Shown here in pieces: positions 26,030 through 35,425 of a stretch of DNA of 64,000 bases; the first letter of the stretch is position 1, and every line of letters begins with the position of its first letter. The stretch spans positions 3,906,001 to 3,970,000 of the forward strand of contig NZ_CP095864.1 of NCBI RefSeq assembly GCF_023100845.1, written 5' to 3'. This DNA comes from Gordonia sp. PP30 (GTDB lineage: Bacteria; Actinomycetota; Actinomycetes; Mycobacteriales; Mycobacteriaceae). A program made the translations under genes and the position numbers. A model generated the notes under the pieces. It saw nothing but the letters and a program-made list of their open reading frames with translations, was not told the DNA's origin and searched no databases.

Positions 26030-27217
26030 GTGAGCCGCAACGCGCCCGAACCCGACGACGAGTTCACCCCGTCGCCCGAATCCACCGACCCCGAGCCCGG
26101 GGCCAGCGTGGACGACGACGCCGAACTCGCCGCGTCGGTGCGCGAGGCGCAGGAGCTGGCGGTGGAGCAGTTCGGCGAGCATGTGACGGACGCCGAGATC
26201 GACGCCGCCGAGGCCGAGCTCGGCGAAGAGCTGAGCGAGGCCGCGGAGGCCGCGCTCCGCGAAGAGGAGGAGAGCCGCCGCGTCGCCGCGTGGCTGTCCG
26301 ACCGGGCCGGCCGGTTCCGGCAGAGCGCGGCCGAACTGCGGCAGGTGCTCGCCGGTGAAGCATCGGCCACCGCCGCGATCGAATCGCTGCGGGCCCGCAT
26401 CCCGGACGAGGCGGCCACCGCAGACGGGCAGATCACCGACCTGACCGCGGCCGCGTTCTTCGACGTCGACAACACGCTGGTGCACGGCGCGTCGATCGTG
26501 CTGTTCGCCCGCGGCCTGGCCGCGCACAAGTACTTCTCGTACAGCGACATCATGTCGGCGGTCTGGCAGCAGGCGAAGTTCCGGCTGACCGGCCGGGAGA
26601 ACATGGACGACGTCGCACAGGGCCGCGACAAGGCCCTCAGCTTCATCGCCGGACGCCCCACCGAGGAACTGGTGCAGCTCGGCGAGGAGATCTACGACGA
26701 CTACATCGCCGACAAGATCTGGCCCGGCACACAGGCCCTCGCCCAGCGCCATCTGGCGGCCGGACAGCAGGTGTGGCTGGTCACCGCGACCCCGGTGGAG
26801 CTCGCGCAGGTGATCGCCAAGCGCCTCGGCCTGACCGGCGCCCTCGGCACGGTCGCCGAGAGCGAGGACGGCATCTTCACCGGCCGGCTGGTCGGCGACA
26901 TCCTGCACGGCCCAGGCAAGGCGCACGCCATCCGCTCGCTCGCCGTCCGGGAGGGCCTGAACCTCAAGCGGTGCACCGCGTATTCGGACTCCTACAACGA
27001 CGTCCCGATGCTCTCGCTGGTCGGCACCGCGGTCGCGATCAACCCCGACGCCGACCTACGCGACGTCGCGAAGGTCCGCGGCTGGGAGTCGTACGACTTC
27101 CGCACGGCACGCAAGGCCGCCAAATACGGCCTGGGCAGCGCGATGGTCCTGGGCGCGGCGACCGGCGGCGCGTTCATCGTCGGGCACCTCCTGCGCGAGC
27201 GGCTCGCCCACCGATAG
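26030..27217 (+). CDS. HAD-IB phosphatase (SerB-like) with acidic N-terminus
   Basis: 395 residues from GTG 26030, preceded by GAGGAGG. Residues 1-140 are acidic, Glu/Ala-rich and probably coiled or disordered. The HAD domain follows: [11 protein letters not shown] with nucleophile Asp145, [10 protein letters not shown] (motif II) and [12 protein letters not shown] (motif IV). A hydrophobic C-terminal segment ([21 protein letters not shown]) may anchor it to the membrane. HAD-IB members include phosphoserine phosphatase and envelope-lipid phosphatases; M. tuberculosis has SerB1 in this neighbourhood. Substrate uncertain. Confidence 0.9.
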   Translation: MSRNAPEPDDEFTPSPESTDPEPGASVDDDAELAASVREAQELAVEQFGEHVTDAEIDAAEAELGEELSEAAEAALREEEESRRVAAWLSDRAGRFRQSAAELRQVLAGEASATAAIESLRARIPDEAATADGQITDLTAAAFFDVDNTLVHGASIVLFARGLAAHKYFSYSDIMSAVWQQAKFRLTGRENMDDVAQGRDKALSFIAGRPTEELVQLGEEIYDDYIADKIWPGTQALAQRHLAAGQQVWLVTATPVELAQVIAKRLGLTGALGTVAESEDGIFTGRLVGDILHGPGKAHAIRSLAVREGLNLKRCTAYSDSYNDVPMLSLVGTAVAINPDADLRDVAKVRGWESYDFRTARKAAKYGLGSAMVLGAATGGAFIVGHLLRERLAHR

Positions 27218-27271
27218 GCCGCGCACGGGGACGTCGTCGACGACGACGCCGGCATGTCTCCCGCACGCCGC

Positions 27272-27301
27272 CGTTCTTCCACGACGCGGGCGCTACCCGA
27301 C
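27272..27301 (+). repeat. fragment resembling the 3' end of the next gene
   Basis: GCCGTTCTTCC-n2-GACGCGGGCGCTACC here matches 28048-28076, the last codons (FFRDAGAT) of the oxidase-like gene downstream. The copy is read as FFHDAGAT in the same frame but lacks any gene in front of it; it may be a remnant of a duplicated paralog. Confidence 0.45.
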
Positions 27302-27406
27302 CCGCCTGATCCGGATTCGCCCGCGGCGCGCGACTACGCCGGTATCGCCACCACCCGCCGGAAATTCGGTTGCCGACGGCGGCCCGCGCGGCGAGGATGA
27401 GTCGCC

Positions 27407-28078
27407 ATGGTCACCGAACCGGACATCCTCGGCTCCCTGAAGCGGAAACGCGACCGCCGGGGCGATCGCGAGCTGCTCGACGAGATCCTCGATTCGACGT
27501 GGGTCGGCACGCTGTCGACCGTCGTCGACGGCTTCCCCTGGTCGGTCCCGATGATCTTCGCCCGTGTCGGCGACGACGTCCTGGTGCACGGCTCCACCGG
27601 CGCGGGCGCGCTGCGCCATGTCGCGGCCGGTGCACCGGTGACACTGACCGTCACCCTGGTCGACGGGCTCGTCGTGGCCGACACGCTGATGGACCACTCG
27701 GCGAACTACCGCTCGGCGGTTCTGCGGGGACACCTGACGGCCTGCGACGACCCCGCCGCCGCCCTGATCGCTCTCACCGACGCGATCCTTCCCGGACGGT
27801 CCGCCGAGTTGCCGCCACCGACCGCCAAGGACTTGGCCGCCACGGCGATCCTGCGGCTGCCGATCGTCGACGACCACTGGATCGCCAAGGCCCGACGCGG
27901 CGGTCCGAGCTCCGACTCCGCCGAGTGGACCGGCGTCGTGGACGTCGTCTCGGGTTTCGGACAGGCTCGCCGGTACACCGGTGGCGAGACCCCCGCCTCG
28001 GTGCGTCGTATCGCGTCGGGTCCGGTGGATCCGGACGCGGGGCCGCTGGCGTTCTTCCGTGACGCGGGCGCTACCTAG
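27407..28078 (+). CDS. pyridoxamine 5'-phosphate oxidase-like flavin protein
   Basis: 223 residues from ATG 27407. A split-barrel FMN-binding fold of the Pyridox_ox_2/NimA type: VGTLSTVVDGFPWSVPMIF, VLVHGSTGAGALRHVAAGAPVTLTVTLVDGLVVADTLMDHSANYRSAVLRG, WIAKARRGGP. Proteins of this type bind flavin, F420 or heme. The function is unassigned. It is monocistronic; 180 bp of unassigned sequence follow before the next gene. Confidence 0.8.
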   Translation: MVTEPDILGSLKRKRDRRGDRELLDEILDSTWVGTLSTVVDGFPWSVPMIFARVGDDVLVHGSTGAGALRHVAAGAPVTLTVTLVDGLVVADTLMDHSANYRSAVLRGHLTACDDPAAALIALTDAILPGRSAELPPPTAKDLAATAILRLPIVDDHWIAKARRGGPSSDSAEWTGVVDVVSGFGQARRYTGGETPASVRRIASGPVDPDAGPLAFFRDAGAT

Positions 28079-28259
28079 CTGTACTAGCCCGCGCCGTCCA
28101 GATCCGCCAGCAGCGCGGACGACGCCAGCGGCCCGGCGGATCAGCGCCGGCTCCTCACGGATTGACCAGTACCGTGGCGTATCCCACCGTCGGGGTTGAC
28201 GAAACCCCAGGTCATCACCGAACGCGCCGACCGGGTCGTCCCGGCCCGTCACGCTTGGG

Positions 28260-28802
28260 TCAAACCGCTCCATGACGGCCGAGGGGCGGGGCGGCTAGGC
28301 GGCCGCGGTCATCGATCGCGACCTGCGGGGCGACCGTCGCGATGTACGCGAGCACCCGGGCGGGTTTGGGGCGGACGCCGGGCCTGAAGTCCAGGGTCGG
28401 CGCGTACGGATACGACATGTGGAAACTCATCTCCGGGACGTCCCACTGCCGCCGGGCGCCCCGCACCACCAGGCTCACCTGCCTGACCTCGGACCAGCGC
28501 AGACTCACGACCTGCGGATCGAGGCCCGAGATGACGATGCCGCCGGGGTCCAGGACCGCGATCTGGCGCCTGAGTAGCCGCAGAATGCCTGTGAATGCGG
28601 CGGCGATGACCAGACCGACGACGATCAGAGCCCCACCGGCCCCCGGCGCCGAATCACCGGCGCCGACCAGCGCCTTGACCACATTCTCAGCGCCCGTCCC
28701 TAGACAGATGACGACCACGAAAGCGACCACGATCCCGGCCAGGATCTTCGGGACGCTGAGCCAGGCGTGGACGACGAGCCTGCCGTCCGCCGTTCCACTC
28801 AT
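28260..28802 (-). CDS. membrane protein with PH-like domain
   Basis: 180 residues. Two hydrophobic helices (about 17-40 and 57-78, ILAGIVVAFVVVICLG and GGALIVVGLVIAAAFTGIL) precede a soluble beta-rich part (DPGGIVISGLDPQVVSLRWSEV) like the bacterial PH domains of actinobacterial membrane proteins. It follows the acyltransferase gene after 13 bp. No function is known. Confidence 0.7.
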   Translation of the reverse strand: MSGTADGRLVVHAWLSVPKILAGIVVAFVVVICLGTGAENVVKALVGAGDSAPGAGGALIVVGLVIAAAFTGILRLLRRQIAVLDPGGIVISGLDPQVVSLRWSEVRQVSLVVRGARRQWDVPEMSFHMSYPYAPTLDFRPGVRPKPARVLAYIATVAPQVAIDDRGRLAAPPLGRHGAV

Positions 28803-28815
28803 CCCGCCGAACCGG

Positions 28816-29889
28816 TCAGCCGAGATAGACGCTGCCGCGGCGCGAAAGCATCCGGAACAGCGTCTGCTGGATCTCCTCGCGGACGTGGTCGGTGAGGTCG
28901 AACACCACCATCGGGTCGTCGGCGGCGCTCACGTCGTACGACGACGTGTCGATCGGCCGGCCGAAGTGGATGTGCCACTTGGACGGCAGCGGAATCAGGC
29001 CGAGAGGCCCGAGCAGCGGGAACAGCGGTGTCACCGGGAAGTACGGCAGGCCGAGCGCCTTGGCGAGCGGCTTGAGGTCGGCGACCATCGGGTAGATCTC
29101 CTCCGAGCCGACGATCGACATCGGGATGATCGGCGCCCCGGTGCGGATCGCCGTCGTCACGAACCCGCCGCGGCCGAAGCGCTGCAGCTTGTAGCGGTCC
29201 TTGTACATCTTGCCGATGCCCTTGAAGCCCTCCGGCCACACCGCGGTCAGTTCGCCCTGACGCAGCAGCGCCTCGGCGTCGTCGGTGCAGGCCAGCGTGG
29301 CACCGATGCGGCGCGCGATGTCGCTGATCACCGGGGTGTCGAAGGCCATGTCCGCCGCGAGCGGCCGCAGGTACCGCTGGTTCGGGTGGTTGTCGCGCAC
29401 GGCGAGCGAGCAGATGATCGCGTCGACCGGGATGGTCCCCGCGTGGTTGGCGACGAGCAGCGCCGCCCCCTCCGCGGGCAGGTTCTCCACGCCGGAGACC
29501 TCCACCCGGAACCACTTCTGGTACAGCTGCCGCACGGCCGGGAACCAGACCGTCTCGGTGAAGTGCGGGTCGAAGCCGAAGTCGTCGACGGCGTAGTCAC
29601 CGGTCATCCGTTCGCGGATGAAGCCGGACGTGGCGATCAGGGTGTCGGCGACCGCGGACCGCAGGCCGCCGAGGCTGAAGAGCGGCGAGTTCCGAACCGG
29701 ATCGATCGTCTGCGACGGCTCGTCGGGCAGCAGGATCTCGTTACTGATCGGGACGACGTCCGCCGCCGGACGGCCGAAGCCGTCGGTGTTCGGATGCCCC
29801 TGCGCCATGCCGGCCGCGCGGGCGCCGGAAGTGTACAGCGAGATCACCTTCGCGGTGCGCGCGTCCGCTGGTTTGTCGATCGAGGCCAT
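28816..29889 (-). CDS. 1-acyl-glycerol-3-phosphate acyltransferase-like (PlsC family)
   Basis: 357 residues. Block I is NHAGTIPVDAIIC with the catalytic His and a downstream Asp; block III is VWPEGFKGIGK and block IV PIIPMSIVG. A 110-residue N-terminal extension without clear motifs precedes the catalytic domain. It corresponds to Rv0502 of M. tuberculosis by sequence type and neighbourhood (next to the SDR gene). It probably acylates a lysophospholipid or envelope lipid at the membrane. Confidence 0.88.
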   Translation of the reverse strand: MASIDKPADARTAKVISLYTSGARAAGMAQGHPNTDGFGRPAADVVPISNEILLPDEPSQTIDPVRNSPLFSLGGLRSAVADTLIATSGFIRERMTGDYAVDDFGFDPHFTETVWFPAVRQLYQKWFRVEVSGVENLPAEGAALLVANHAGTIPVDAIICSLAVRDNHPNQRYLRPLAADMAFDTPVISDIARRIGATLACTDDAEALLRQGELTAVWPEGFKGIGKMYKDRYKLQRFGRGGFVTTAIRTGAPIIPMSIVGSEEIYPMVADLKPLAKALGLPYFPVTPLFPLLGPLGLIPLPSKWHIHFGRPIDTSSYDVSAADDPMVVFDLTDHVREEIQQTLFRMLSRRGSVYLG

Positions 29890-29952
29890 TGCGGATGTAC
29901 CCCCTCTCCCGGTATCGGTGCCGATCTGCGATCCCTCATCGTAGTGCCCTGT

Positions 29953-31008
29953 TCACAACAGCGCAGTGGCGGCCGACACTGCCCGACGTTCCAGCGAACG
30001 CCACGCGGAGGCGCCGATGGCGGGTTCGGTGCGGCCGCGTTCGATGAAGTCGTCGAGCGTCTGCAGCGTCGTGTAGCGCGGCTCGAATCCCAGCTCACCA
30101 CGCATGCGGGTGGTGTCGAGCACCCGGCCGAAGGCGAGGTAGCTCTCCTGTTCGCCGCGGATCACCGGCACGCGACCGTCCTTGAGGACACCGATCAGCG
30201 AGGTCAGCAGCGGCGCGGGCACCGGCAGTTGCAGATGTCCGGCGCGGTGCACCGCCTGCGACAGACTGACGACGCCGTCACCGGCCAGATTGAAGGTGCC
30301 CGGGATGCGGCGCAGCGTGGCGTGCTCCAGCGCCGCCAGCGCGTCCTCCTCGTGCAGGAATTGCAGTCGTGCCTGATGCCCGAAGGCCACCGGCACCACC
30401 GGCATCGCGAGGTAGGCGCTCATCCGCGTCGCGATCCGCGGACCGAGGATCGCCTGCGGACGCAGGATGGTCACGGCGATGTCCTGGCGGCGCCGGGCCA
30501 GACCGCGCGCGTAACCCTCGACGTCGAGCATGTCCCGGCCGTAGCCGCGGCGCGGCTCGCGACGCGCGGGCGTCCCCTCGGCGAAGTACGCCGGGTCACC
30601 GGAACTGGCGCCGTAGATCATCGCGGTGGACCGCAGAATCAGCCGTTTGACGCTGGGGGTGCGCTGGCAGGCCGCGCACACCTGCATGGAGCCGACGACG
30701 TTCAGCTCCTTGATGGCCGGGGAATGACCGGCCGAATCCATGAGCGACGGCGCCGCATGGACGACGGTGTCGACCTCGTAGCTGGCGAGCGCCTTGGCGA
30801 TGGCCGGGCGCCGGATGTCCAGGCGCAGGAACTCCGCGCGCCCCATCCGCCGCATCAGCGACTTGGTGGGCACCCGGGAGTCGACGGCCACCACGCGCTC
30901 GATGTCCGGGTTCTCGGCCAGCCGCGACACCAGGTAGCCGCCCATGAAACTGGAGGCGCCGGTGACGAGCACCGACCGCGGCGGAGTGATCGGCGCTGCC
31001 TCAGACAT
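29953..31008 (-). CDS. NAD-dependent epimerase/dehydratase (extended SDR)
   Basis: 351 residues. The Rossmann motif VLVTGASSFMGGYL at 13-26 and the downstream AMIYGASSG and GYGRDMLDVEGYA segments (Tyr and following Lys position changed, since the usual YxxxK is not clear) place it in the extended SDR family. It matches the protein annotated GalE2 (Rv0501) in the same gene order. The catalytic triad is not canonical, so epimerase activity is not certain. Confidence 0.85.
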   Translation of the reverse strand: MSEAAPITPPRSVLVTGASSFMGGYLVSRLAENPDIERVVAVDSRVPTKSLMRRMGRAEFLRLDIRRPAIAKALASYEVDTVVHAAPSLMDSAGHSPAIKELNVVGSMQVCAACQRTPSVKRLILRSTAMIYGASSGDPAYFAEGTPARREPRRGYGRDMLDVEGYARGLARRRQDIAVTILRPQAILGPRIATRMSAYLAMPVVPVAFGHQARLQFLHEEDALAALEHATLRRIPGTFNLAGDGVVSLSQAVHRAGHLQLPVPAPLLTSLIGVLKDGRVPVIRGEQESYLAFGRVLDTTRMRGELGFEPRYTTLQTLDDFIERGRTEPAIGASAWRSLERRAVSAATALL

Positions 31009-31027
31009 GACATCAGGTTAACGAACG

Positions 31028-31059
31028 AAGAGACCCGCCCGGGATCGGGCGGGTCTCTT
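31028..31059. terminator. hairpin behind the bS22 gene
   Basis: Perfect 14-bp arms AAGAGACCCGCCCG (31028-31041) and CGGGCGGGTCTCTT (31046-31059) around GGAT. It lies between the bS22 gene and the SDR gene on the minus strand, so it ends the short ribosomal transcript. Confidence 0.85.
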
Positions 31060-31070
31060 TCACATGATCG

Positions 31071-31172
31071 TCACTTGCCGAGCTTGCGACGCTGAACGCG
31101 CGTGCGGCGCAGCAGCTTGCGGTGCTTCTTCTTCGACATGCGCTTGCGGCGCTTCTTGATCACTGAACCCAT
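31071..31172 (-). CDS. 30S ribosomal protein bS22
   Basis: A 33-codon gene starting [17 protein letters not shown] and ending RRKLGK, almost entirely Lys and Arg. This is the short basic protein (AURKAIP1/COX24 domain) found in mycobacterial ribosomes as bS22 and matching Rv0500B in position. It binds rRNA in the small subunit. It is flanked downstream by a strong terminator. Confidence 0.93.
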
Positions 31173-31417
31173 GGGGGTCTCCTCACGATCGGTGCTGATG
31201 GTCCGTAGGCCACCACGGCGTCAAGCGACGACGAACGGCGGCGCTCCAGTCCCGCTCAGCAGCGACCGGGACCCGAGTGTTCATTCTAGCGATTACCCGA
31301 CTTCATGGCGAAATCGGCTGCGCCTTCCATGCCGATCGAGCGGAGTCTAGGCCACACATCTGCCGTGTGGTCTCGACTCCGCTCGACCGTCACGAACTCG
31401 GCGAAGGACCCGGTCGA

Positions 31418-31663
31418 CTAGCCGGCGTCGAAGTAGGAGGTCTCCAGGTAGTCGTGCACAGCCTTGGCGTGCACACGGAACGAGCGGCCCACGCGGACGG
31501 CGGGCAGCTCACCATTGTGCACCAGGCGGTACACGGTCATCTTGGAGACGCGCATCAGCGCGGCGACCTCGGCGACGGTGAGGAACTGCGACGCCGAACT
31601 GGCGCCCGCGGTGCGGGCGTCGGCGAAGTCGTTCCTATCTCCAGGCTTATCTGCAGCAGCCAT
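31418..31663 (-). CDS. excisionase-family HTH protein (Rv0500A-like)
   Basis: 81 residues from ATG 31663, preceded by GGAGG. The MerR/Xis-type winged HTH FLTVAEVAALMRVSKMTVYRLVHNGELPAVRVGRSFRVH covers most of the protein, in the order typical of BldC/excisionase-like DNA-binding proteins. It is not part of a mobile element: the proC, HTH, bS22, SDR order is conserved across Mycobacteriales. The short AT-rich stretch just upstream (ATATATAAA) may hold its promoter or leader. Confidence 0.88.
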   Translation of the reverse strand: MAAADKPGDRNDFADARTAGASSASQFLTVAEVAALMRVSKMTVYRLVHNGELPAVRVGRSFRVHAKAVHDYLETSYFDAG

Positions 31664-31844
31664 GAATATATAAACCTCCGGTGCACGCATCGCGGCCACC
31701 GGCTTCCCCTCCGGCGGACATAGACACGTACGTGCTGCCAGCAGCTTAACGTGGCGGATGTGAAATATGCGACGTGAGTGGCTAAAACCTGCCGATCGGC
31801 GTCGGTTCACACCGGAAAAGCGGAAGAAATCGCAGGTAGCGGCG

Positions 31845-32723
31845 TCAGTGCTCGTCGGCGCCCAAATCGGCGTTCGACGCACCCGACCCGCGAGAACCCT
31901 CAATGTCGACTCGACGTGTCGCCTGACGGCTGACCTCGGCGGCCGCCCGGGCGGCCTCGCTCGCCGCGTGCCGGAGCCCGAATCGCTCGAACTCGCGCAG
32001 CGCCGCGGCCGTCGTGCCGCCGGGCGAGGTGACCGCGGCCCGCAGGTCGACCGGCGAGAGTCCCGACTCGCTGAGCAGCAGTCCCGAACCGCGCAGCGTC
32101 TGCGCGGCCAGTTCCAGCGCCTGCGGCCGGGCCAGCCCGAGTCCGACGCCCGCGTCGGTGAGCGCCTCGACGAGCAGGAAGAAGTAGGCGGGGCCGGAAC
32201 CGGAGATCGCGGTCACCGCGTCCATCTGCTTCTCCGGGACCACCATCACCTTGCCGACGGTCTCCATCAGCCGGACCGCGACGGCCACCTGGTCGTCGTT
32301 CGCGTACCGCCCGCCGCTGACGGCGCTCATCGCCTCGTTCACGAGCATCGGCGTATTGGGCATCACACGGACCACCGGAGAGCCGGCCGGGAGCGCGGCC
32401 TCGTAACGCGCCGTCGGGATCCCGGCGACCAGGGTCACCGTGATGCGCTCGCTCTCCCCGTGATCCTCCGCGCGCGCCAGGTCGCGCAGGACATCGTCGA
32501 CACCGTCCGGTTTGACGGCCAGGAACACCACCTGCGCGCTCTCAGCGGCGTCGCGGGTGTCCGTGGTGACCCGCACGCCGTACTCGTCCGCCAGCTCCGC
32601 CGACCGCGCGGGCAGCTTCTCGACCACCACCAGGTCCCGCACCGGCTTCCCCGCGTTGATCAGCCCGGCCAGCAGGGCCTCGCCGATCTTGCCGCCGCCG
32701 ATGATCGCAATGCGCTCTGTCAT
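31845..32723 (-). CDS. proC: pyrroline-5-carboxylate reductase
   Basis: 292 residues. Last step of proline synthesis. IAIIGGGKIGEALLAGL is the NAD(P) site; VRVMPNTPMLV, AISGSGPAYFFLLVEALTDAGVGLGL and SPGGTTAAAL are family signatures. A polar C-terminal tail of about 30 residues is extra. It is translated from ATG 32723, 51 bp downstream of the thioesterase gene. Confidence 0.96.
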   Translation of the reverse strand: MTERIAIIGGGKIGEALLAGLINAGKPVRDLVVVEKLPARSAELADEYGVRVTTDTRDAAESAQVVFLAVKPDGVDDVLRDLARAEDHGESERITVTLVAGIPTARYEAALPAGSPVVRVMPNTPMLVNEAMSAVSGGRYANDDQVAVAVRLMETVGKVMVVPEKQMDAVTAISGSGPAYFFLLVEALTDAGVGLGLARPQALELAAQTLRGSGLLLSESGLSPVDLRAAVTSPGGTTAAALREFERFGLRHAASEAARAAAEVSRQATRRVDIEGSRGSGASNADLGADEH

Positions 32724-32774
32724 GTCTCCACTCTCGTTCTCGTCACGGAAAATCGCCCTGGACTCCCGGGCCGG

Positions 32775-33647
32775 TCAGCGCCGCGCCGGAATCAGTGCCA
32801 GCTGCCGGGACTGCGCCACCAACGCACCGGCGGCGTCGACGACGACGTGATCCTCGGCGAACATGCCCCGGCCCACCTCGGTGCTGGTCGCCGCGAAGCG
32901 CAGCCAGCCCGGTTCCGGAACGCGCCGCAGATAGGTGGTGAGCTGCACGGTCGGCGCCCAGCCGAACAGTCCCAGGTTCATCACCACCGGCGGCGAGATG
33001 TCGCAGACCAGCACCGGGAAGTCGAGAGCCATCGTCTCCGGCTGCGCCGCCGCGTCCCGCGGCCGGGTCCACCCGCGGATCGCGGGTTCACCGGTCCCGC
33101 CGCGCAGCACCGGGAACCAGTCCGGGTCGAGCGACAGGTCGAGCGCCGGCGCCAGGTGCATCACCTCGCCGAGCGGCGAGTCGCCGATAGCCACGGCTCC
33201 GGGCACCGGTTCGGCCGGCAGGTCGTCGACCGGGGTGGCGCCACGATGGTGCGGTTCCCCGGTGTCCAGGCGCCCGAGAGTGACCGTCGACGACACCATG
33301 AGCCTGCCGCGCTGGGTCACCTCGACGTGGGCCAGCGACACCGTCCGGCCCCGTTTGACGATCCGTACCGCCAGGTCCACCTCGTCCGGATCGGGTGCGG
33401 CCAGGTAGTCGCTGGCCAGCGCGAGCGACGACACCCCGTCGAGCAACGCCGGATCGGCGTCGGGCTCGGCCAGGTCGCTCAGCGCTCGCCGGGCCGCGGC
33501 GGCCACCATCATCTGCAGGCTTCCGCCGTGTACCTTCGGCCCGATCGTGAACACCGCGGAGATACTCCCCCGGTACCCGATCGCACTGGAATCCGGCGCC
33601 CGGTCGGTCACCGTCAGATCGAGCAGGTCACCAAGTGCGGTCGACAT
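32775..33647 (-). CDS. thioesterase-like hotdog protein (Rv0499-like)
   Basis: 290 residues, two hotdog-type halves as in acyl-CoA thioesterase II-like proteins: IGPKVHGGSLQMMVAAAARRAL and DYLAAPDPDEVDLAVRIVKRGRTVSLAHVEVTQ in the first, FAEDHVVVDAAGALVAQSRQLALI in the second. The usual catalytic residues are not clearly assignable. It overlaps the upstream isomerase gene by 20 bp, so the pair is coupled. The position between the isomerase and proC matches M. tuberculosis. Confidence 0.8.
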   Translation of the reverse strand: MSTALGDLLDLTVTDRAPDSSAIGYRGSISAVFTIGPKVHGGSLQMMVAAAARRALSDLAEPDADPALLDGVSSLALASDYLAAPDPDEVDLAVRIVKRGRTVSLAHVEVTQRGRLMVSSTVTLGRLDTGEPHHRGATPVDDLPAEPVPGAVAIGDSPLGEVMHLAPALDLSLDPDWFPVLRGGTGEPAIRGWTRPRDAAAQPETMALDFPVLVCDISPPVVMNLGLFGWAPTVQLTTYLRRVPEPGWLRFAATSTEVGRGMFAEDHVVVDAAGALVAQSRQLALIPARR

Positions 33648-34509
33648 CGGTCTCCTCCGCGGTACTGCGATCGGTATGGCGCCGGGCGAATTCCAGCGAA
33701 CGCGTCAGCATCGCGGTGCGCTCGGCCTTGCTCTTGGCCGATCCGGTGTGCACCTCCAGCACCACCGACCCGGTGAAATCACCGGCCGCCAGGTGACGGC
33801 AGACCTCGACGCAGGGCTGACCGCCGTCGCCGGGGATCAGATGCTCGTCGGTCGCGGCGCCGGTCCCGTCGGTCAGGTGCAGGTGGGCCAGCGCGCCGCC
33901 CATCCGCTCCACCATCGCAAGCGCGTCGACGCCGGCCGCGGCCGCATGCGACAGGTCGAGCGTGTAGCTGTCGTATCCGTGATCGGTCGGGTCGATCGAC
34001 TTCCCGAAGGCCGATGCGGCGAGTCCCGGCCCGCCGCCGCGGTTGGCCATCCGCTGCGCCGATCGGGTGCCGCTGCCGAACAGCCGGTCCGCCCGCATCG
34101 GGAACATGTTCTCCACGGCCACCCGGACGTCGGACTCGGCTTCGAGGCGTCGTACCAGCCGGTCGAAGCCACGCACGTACTCGCGCTGCCAGCGGAACGG
34201 CGGATGCACCACGACGGTGTCGGCGCCCAGGTCCTCCGCCGCCTGCACCGAACGCACCAGCTTGGCCGACGGATCACGGCCCCACACCCGCTGGCTGATC
34301 AGCAGACACGGCGCATGGATCGAGAGCACCGGCACCTGGTACTTCTGCGACAGGTGCGCGACATGCGAGACGTCCTGGCTGACCGGATCGGACCAGACCA
34401 TCAGTTCGACGCCGTCGTAGCCAATCTCCGCCGCGTAGGCGAACGCCGCCTCGGTGTTCTGCGGATAGACCGAGGCCGTGGACAGGCCGATCGGGATCTC
34501 GGGGCGCAC
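33628..34509 (-). CDS. sugar phosphate isomerase/epimerase, TIM barrel
   Basis: 293 residues. AP-endonuclease-2/xylose isomerase-like TIM barrel: IGLSTASVYP at the N-terminus, GYDGVELMVWSDPVSQD, VVHPPFRW, VAVENMFPM, LDLSHAAAAG and VVLEVHTG carry the metal-binding His/Glu/Asp positions of the family. Matches Rv0498 by context. Substrate unknown. Confidence 0.85.
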   Translation of the reverse strand: MRPEIPIGLSTASVYPQNTEAAFAYAAEIGYDGVELMVWSDPVSQDVSHVAHLSQKYQVPVLSIHAPCLLISQRVWGRDPSAKLVRSVQAAEDLGADTVVVHPPFRWQREYVRGFDRLVRRLEAESDVRVAVENMFPMRADRLFGSGTRSAQRMANRGGGPGLAASAFGKSIDPTDHGYDSYTLDLSHAAAAGVDALAMVERMGGALAHLHLTDGTGAATDEHLIPGDGGQPCVEVCRHLAAGDFTGSVVLEVHTGSAKSKAERTAMLTRSLEFARRHTDRSTAEETDVDRTW

Positions 34510-34525
34510 GGCCGTTCCCTCGACG

Positions 34526-35362
34526 CTAGACCAGCAGGACGAGCGGGCCGATCGTCACGATCAGACCCACCGCCAGCGCCAGCAGGGTGGTCGGCAGGTC
34601 GCGCTTGCGCAGCACGTACGCGAAGGTCACGATCGCGAAGATCACCAGCACGGCCAGGACCAGGGCGAAGTACACGTACTCCCTCCAGAGCACGGTGAAG
34701 CCCCAGAACAGGCCGGCACCGATCGCCAGACCGAGGATCACCTCGCCGATCAGGCCGAGCCAGCCCCAGACCGGCGAGCGCCGGTGTTCGCCGGTGTCGC
34801 CCGCGGCCTCCACCGCGTCGTCGTCGGCCCGCTGCGCCGCGGCGAGTTCACTCGGGCTCGCGAGGTGGTCGGCATCCTCGTCGGCGACGATCGTGGCGAC
34901 CGTCTCGGTGTCGCTCGCCGTCCCGGTCTCATCGTCGTAGGCGAAAGCGGCGGTGGTGGTGACGACGGGCTGTTCACCGGTCGGCAGGTCTTCGCCGAGC
35001 AGGTCGTCGCGTTCGACGGCCCGCAGGCTCCCGGTGTCGATCGGCGCGAAGTCGTCCTCGTCGCCGGAGACCACCGGGATGATGCCGGTGACCACGTTCG
35101 CCGACTCGCCGCCGACCTGCGTCGACGGCGCGGGCACGTAGGCCGGCATTCCGCTCGCGCCGACCACGCGGGCCGTCGGGGTCTTGGCCGGCGGCGTGTA
35201 GCCGGGCATCCCCGAGGCGGTCGGCGCCGCCGCGTCGTCGGCCGGGTGGTCGCGGTGGACCGACGGCGATCCGGCGCGCGGGAAGGCGGCCTCGTCGGAG
35301 GTACGGGCGATCAACTCGTCGACCGTGATCGGTCGGGAATCGGGATCCGGCTCCTGCGCCAT
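34526..35362 (-). CDS. membrane protein with long acidic cytoplasmic domain (Rv0497-like)
   Basis: 278 residues from ATG 35362 (an ATG five codons earlier at 35377 is also possible). The first 190 residues are acidic, Pro/Thr-rich and probably disordered, with two similar segments GMPGYTPPAKTPTARV and GMPAYVPAPSTQV. Three helices follow (about 205-275: LGLIGEVILGLAIGAGLFWGF, YVYFALVLAVLVIFAIVTFAY, LLALAVGLIVTIGPLVLLV). It lies between ppx and the isomerase gene as in M. tuberculosis. Confidence 0.8.
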   Translation of the reverse strand: MAQEPDPDSRPITVDELIARTSDEAAFPRAGSPSVHRDHPADDAAAPTASGMPGYTPPAKTPTARVVGASGMPAYVPAPSTQVGGESANVVTGIIPVVSGDEDDFAPIDTGSLRAVERDDLLGEDLPTGEQPVVTTTAAFAYDDETGTASDTETVATIVADEDADHLASPSELAAAQRADDDAVEAAGDTGEHRRSPVWGWLGLIGEVILGLAIGAGLFWGFTVLWREYVYFALVLAVLVIFAIVTFAYVLRKRDLPTTLLALAVGLIVTIGPLVLLV

Positions 35363-35425
35363 CAGCGGCCACTCCATCCTGCTCGCGCGGCCCGCGAGTG
35401 CTTCCCCCGCGGGTTTCCGACAATC

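Noticed and set aside
25561-26661. 366-codon minus-strand open frame overlapping the glutaredoxin and HAD genes
   Set aside because: It is antisense to the HAD gene and in a different frame from the glutaredoxin; Ser/Ala/Arg-rich with no motif.
28342-31095. 917-codon plus-strand open frame
   Set aside because: Antisense to the acyltransferase and SDR genes; a product of high-GC codon bias, without domains.
31418-31663. Phage excisionase
   Set aside because: Despite the excisionase-like HTH, the gene lies in the conserved proC-bS22-SDR order of Mycobacteriales with no integrase nearby.
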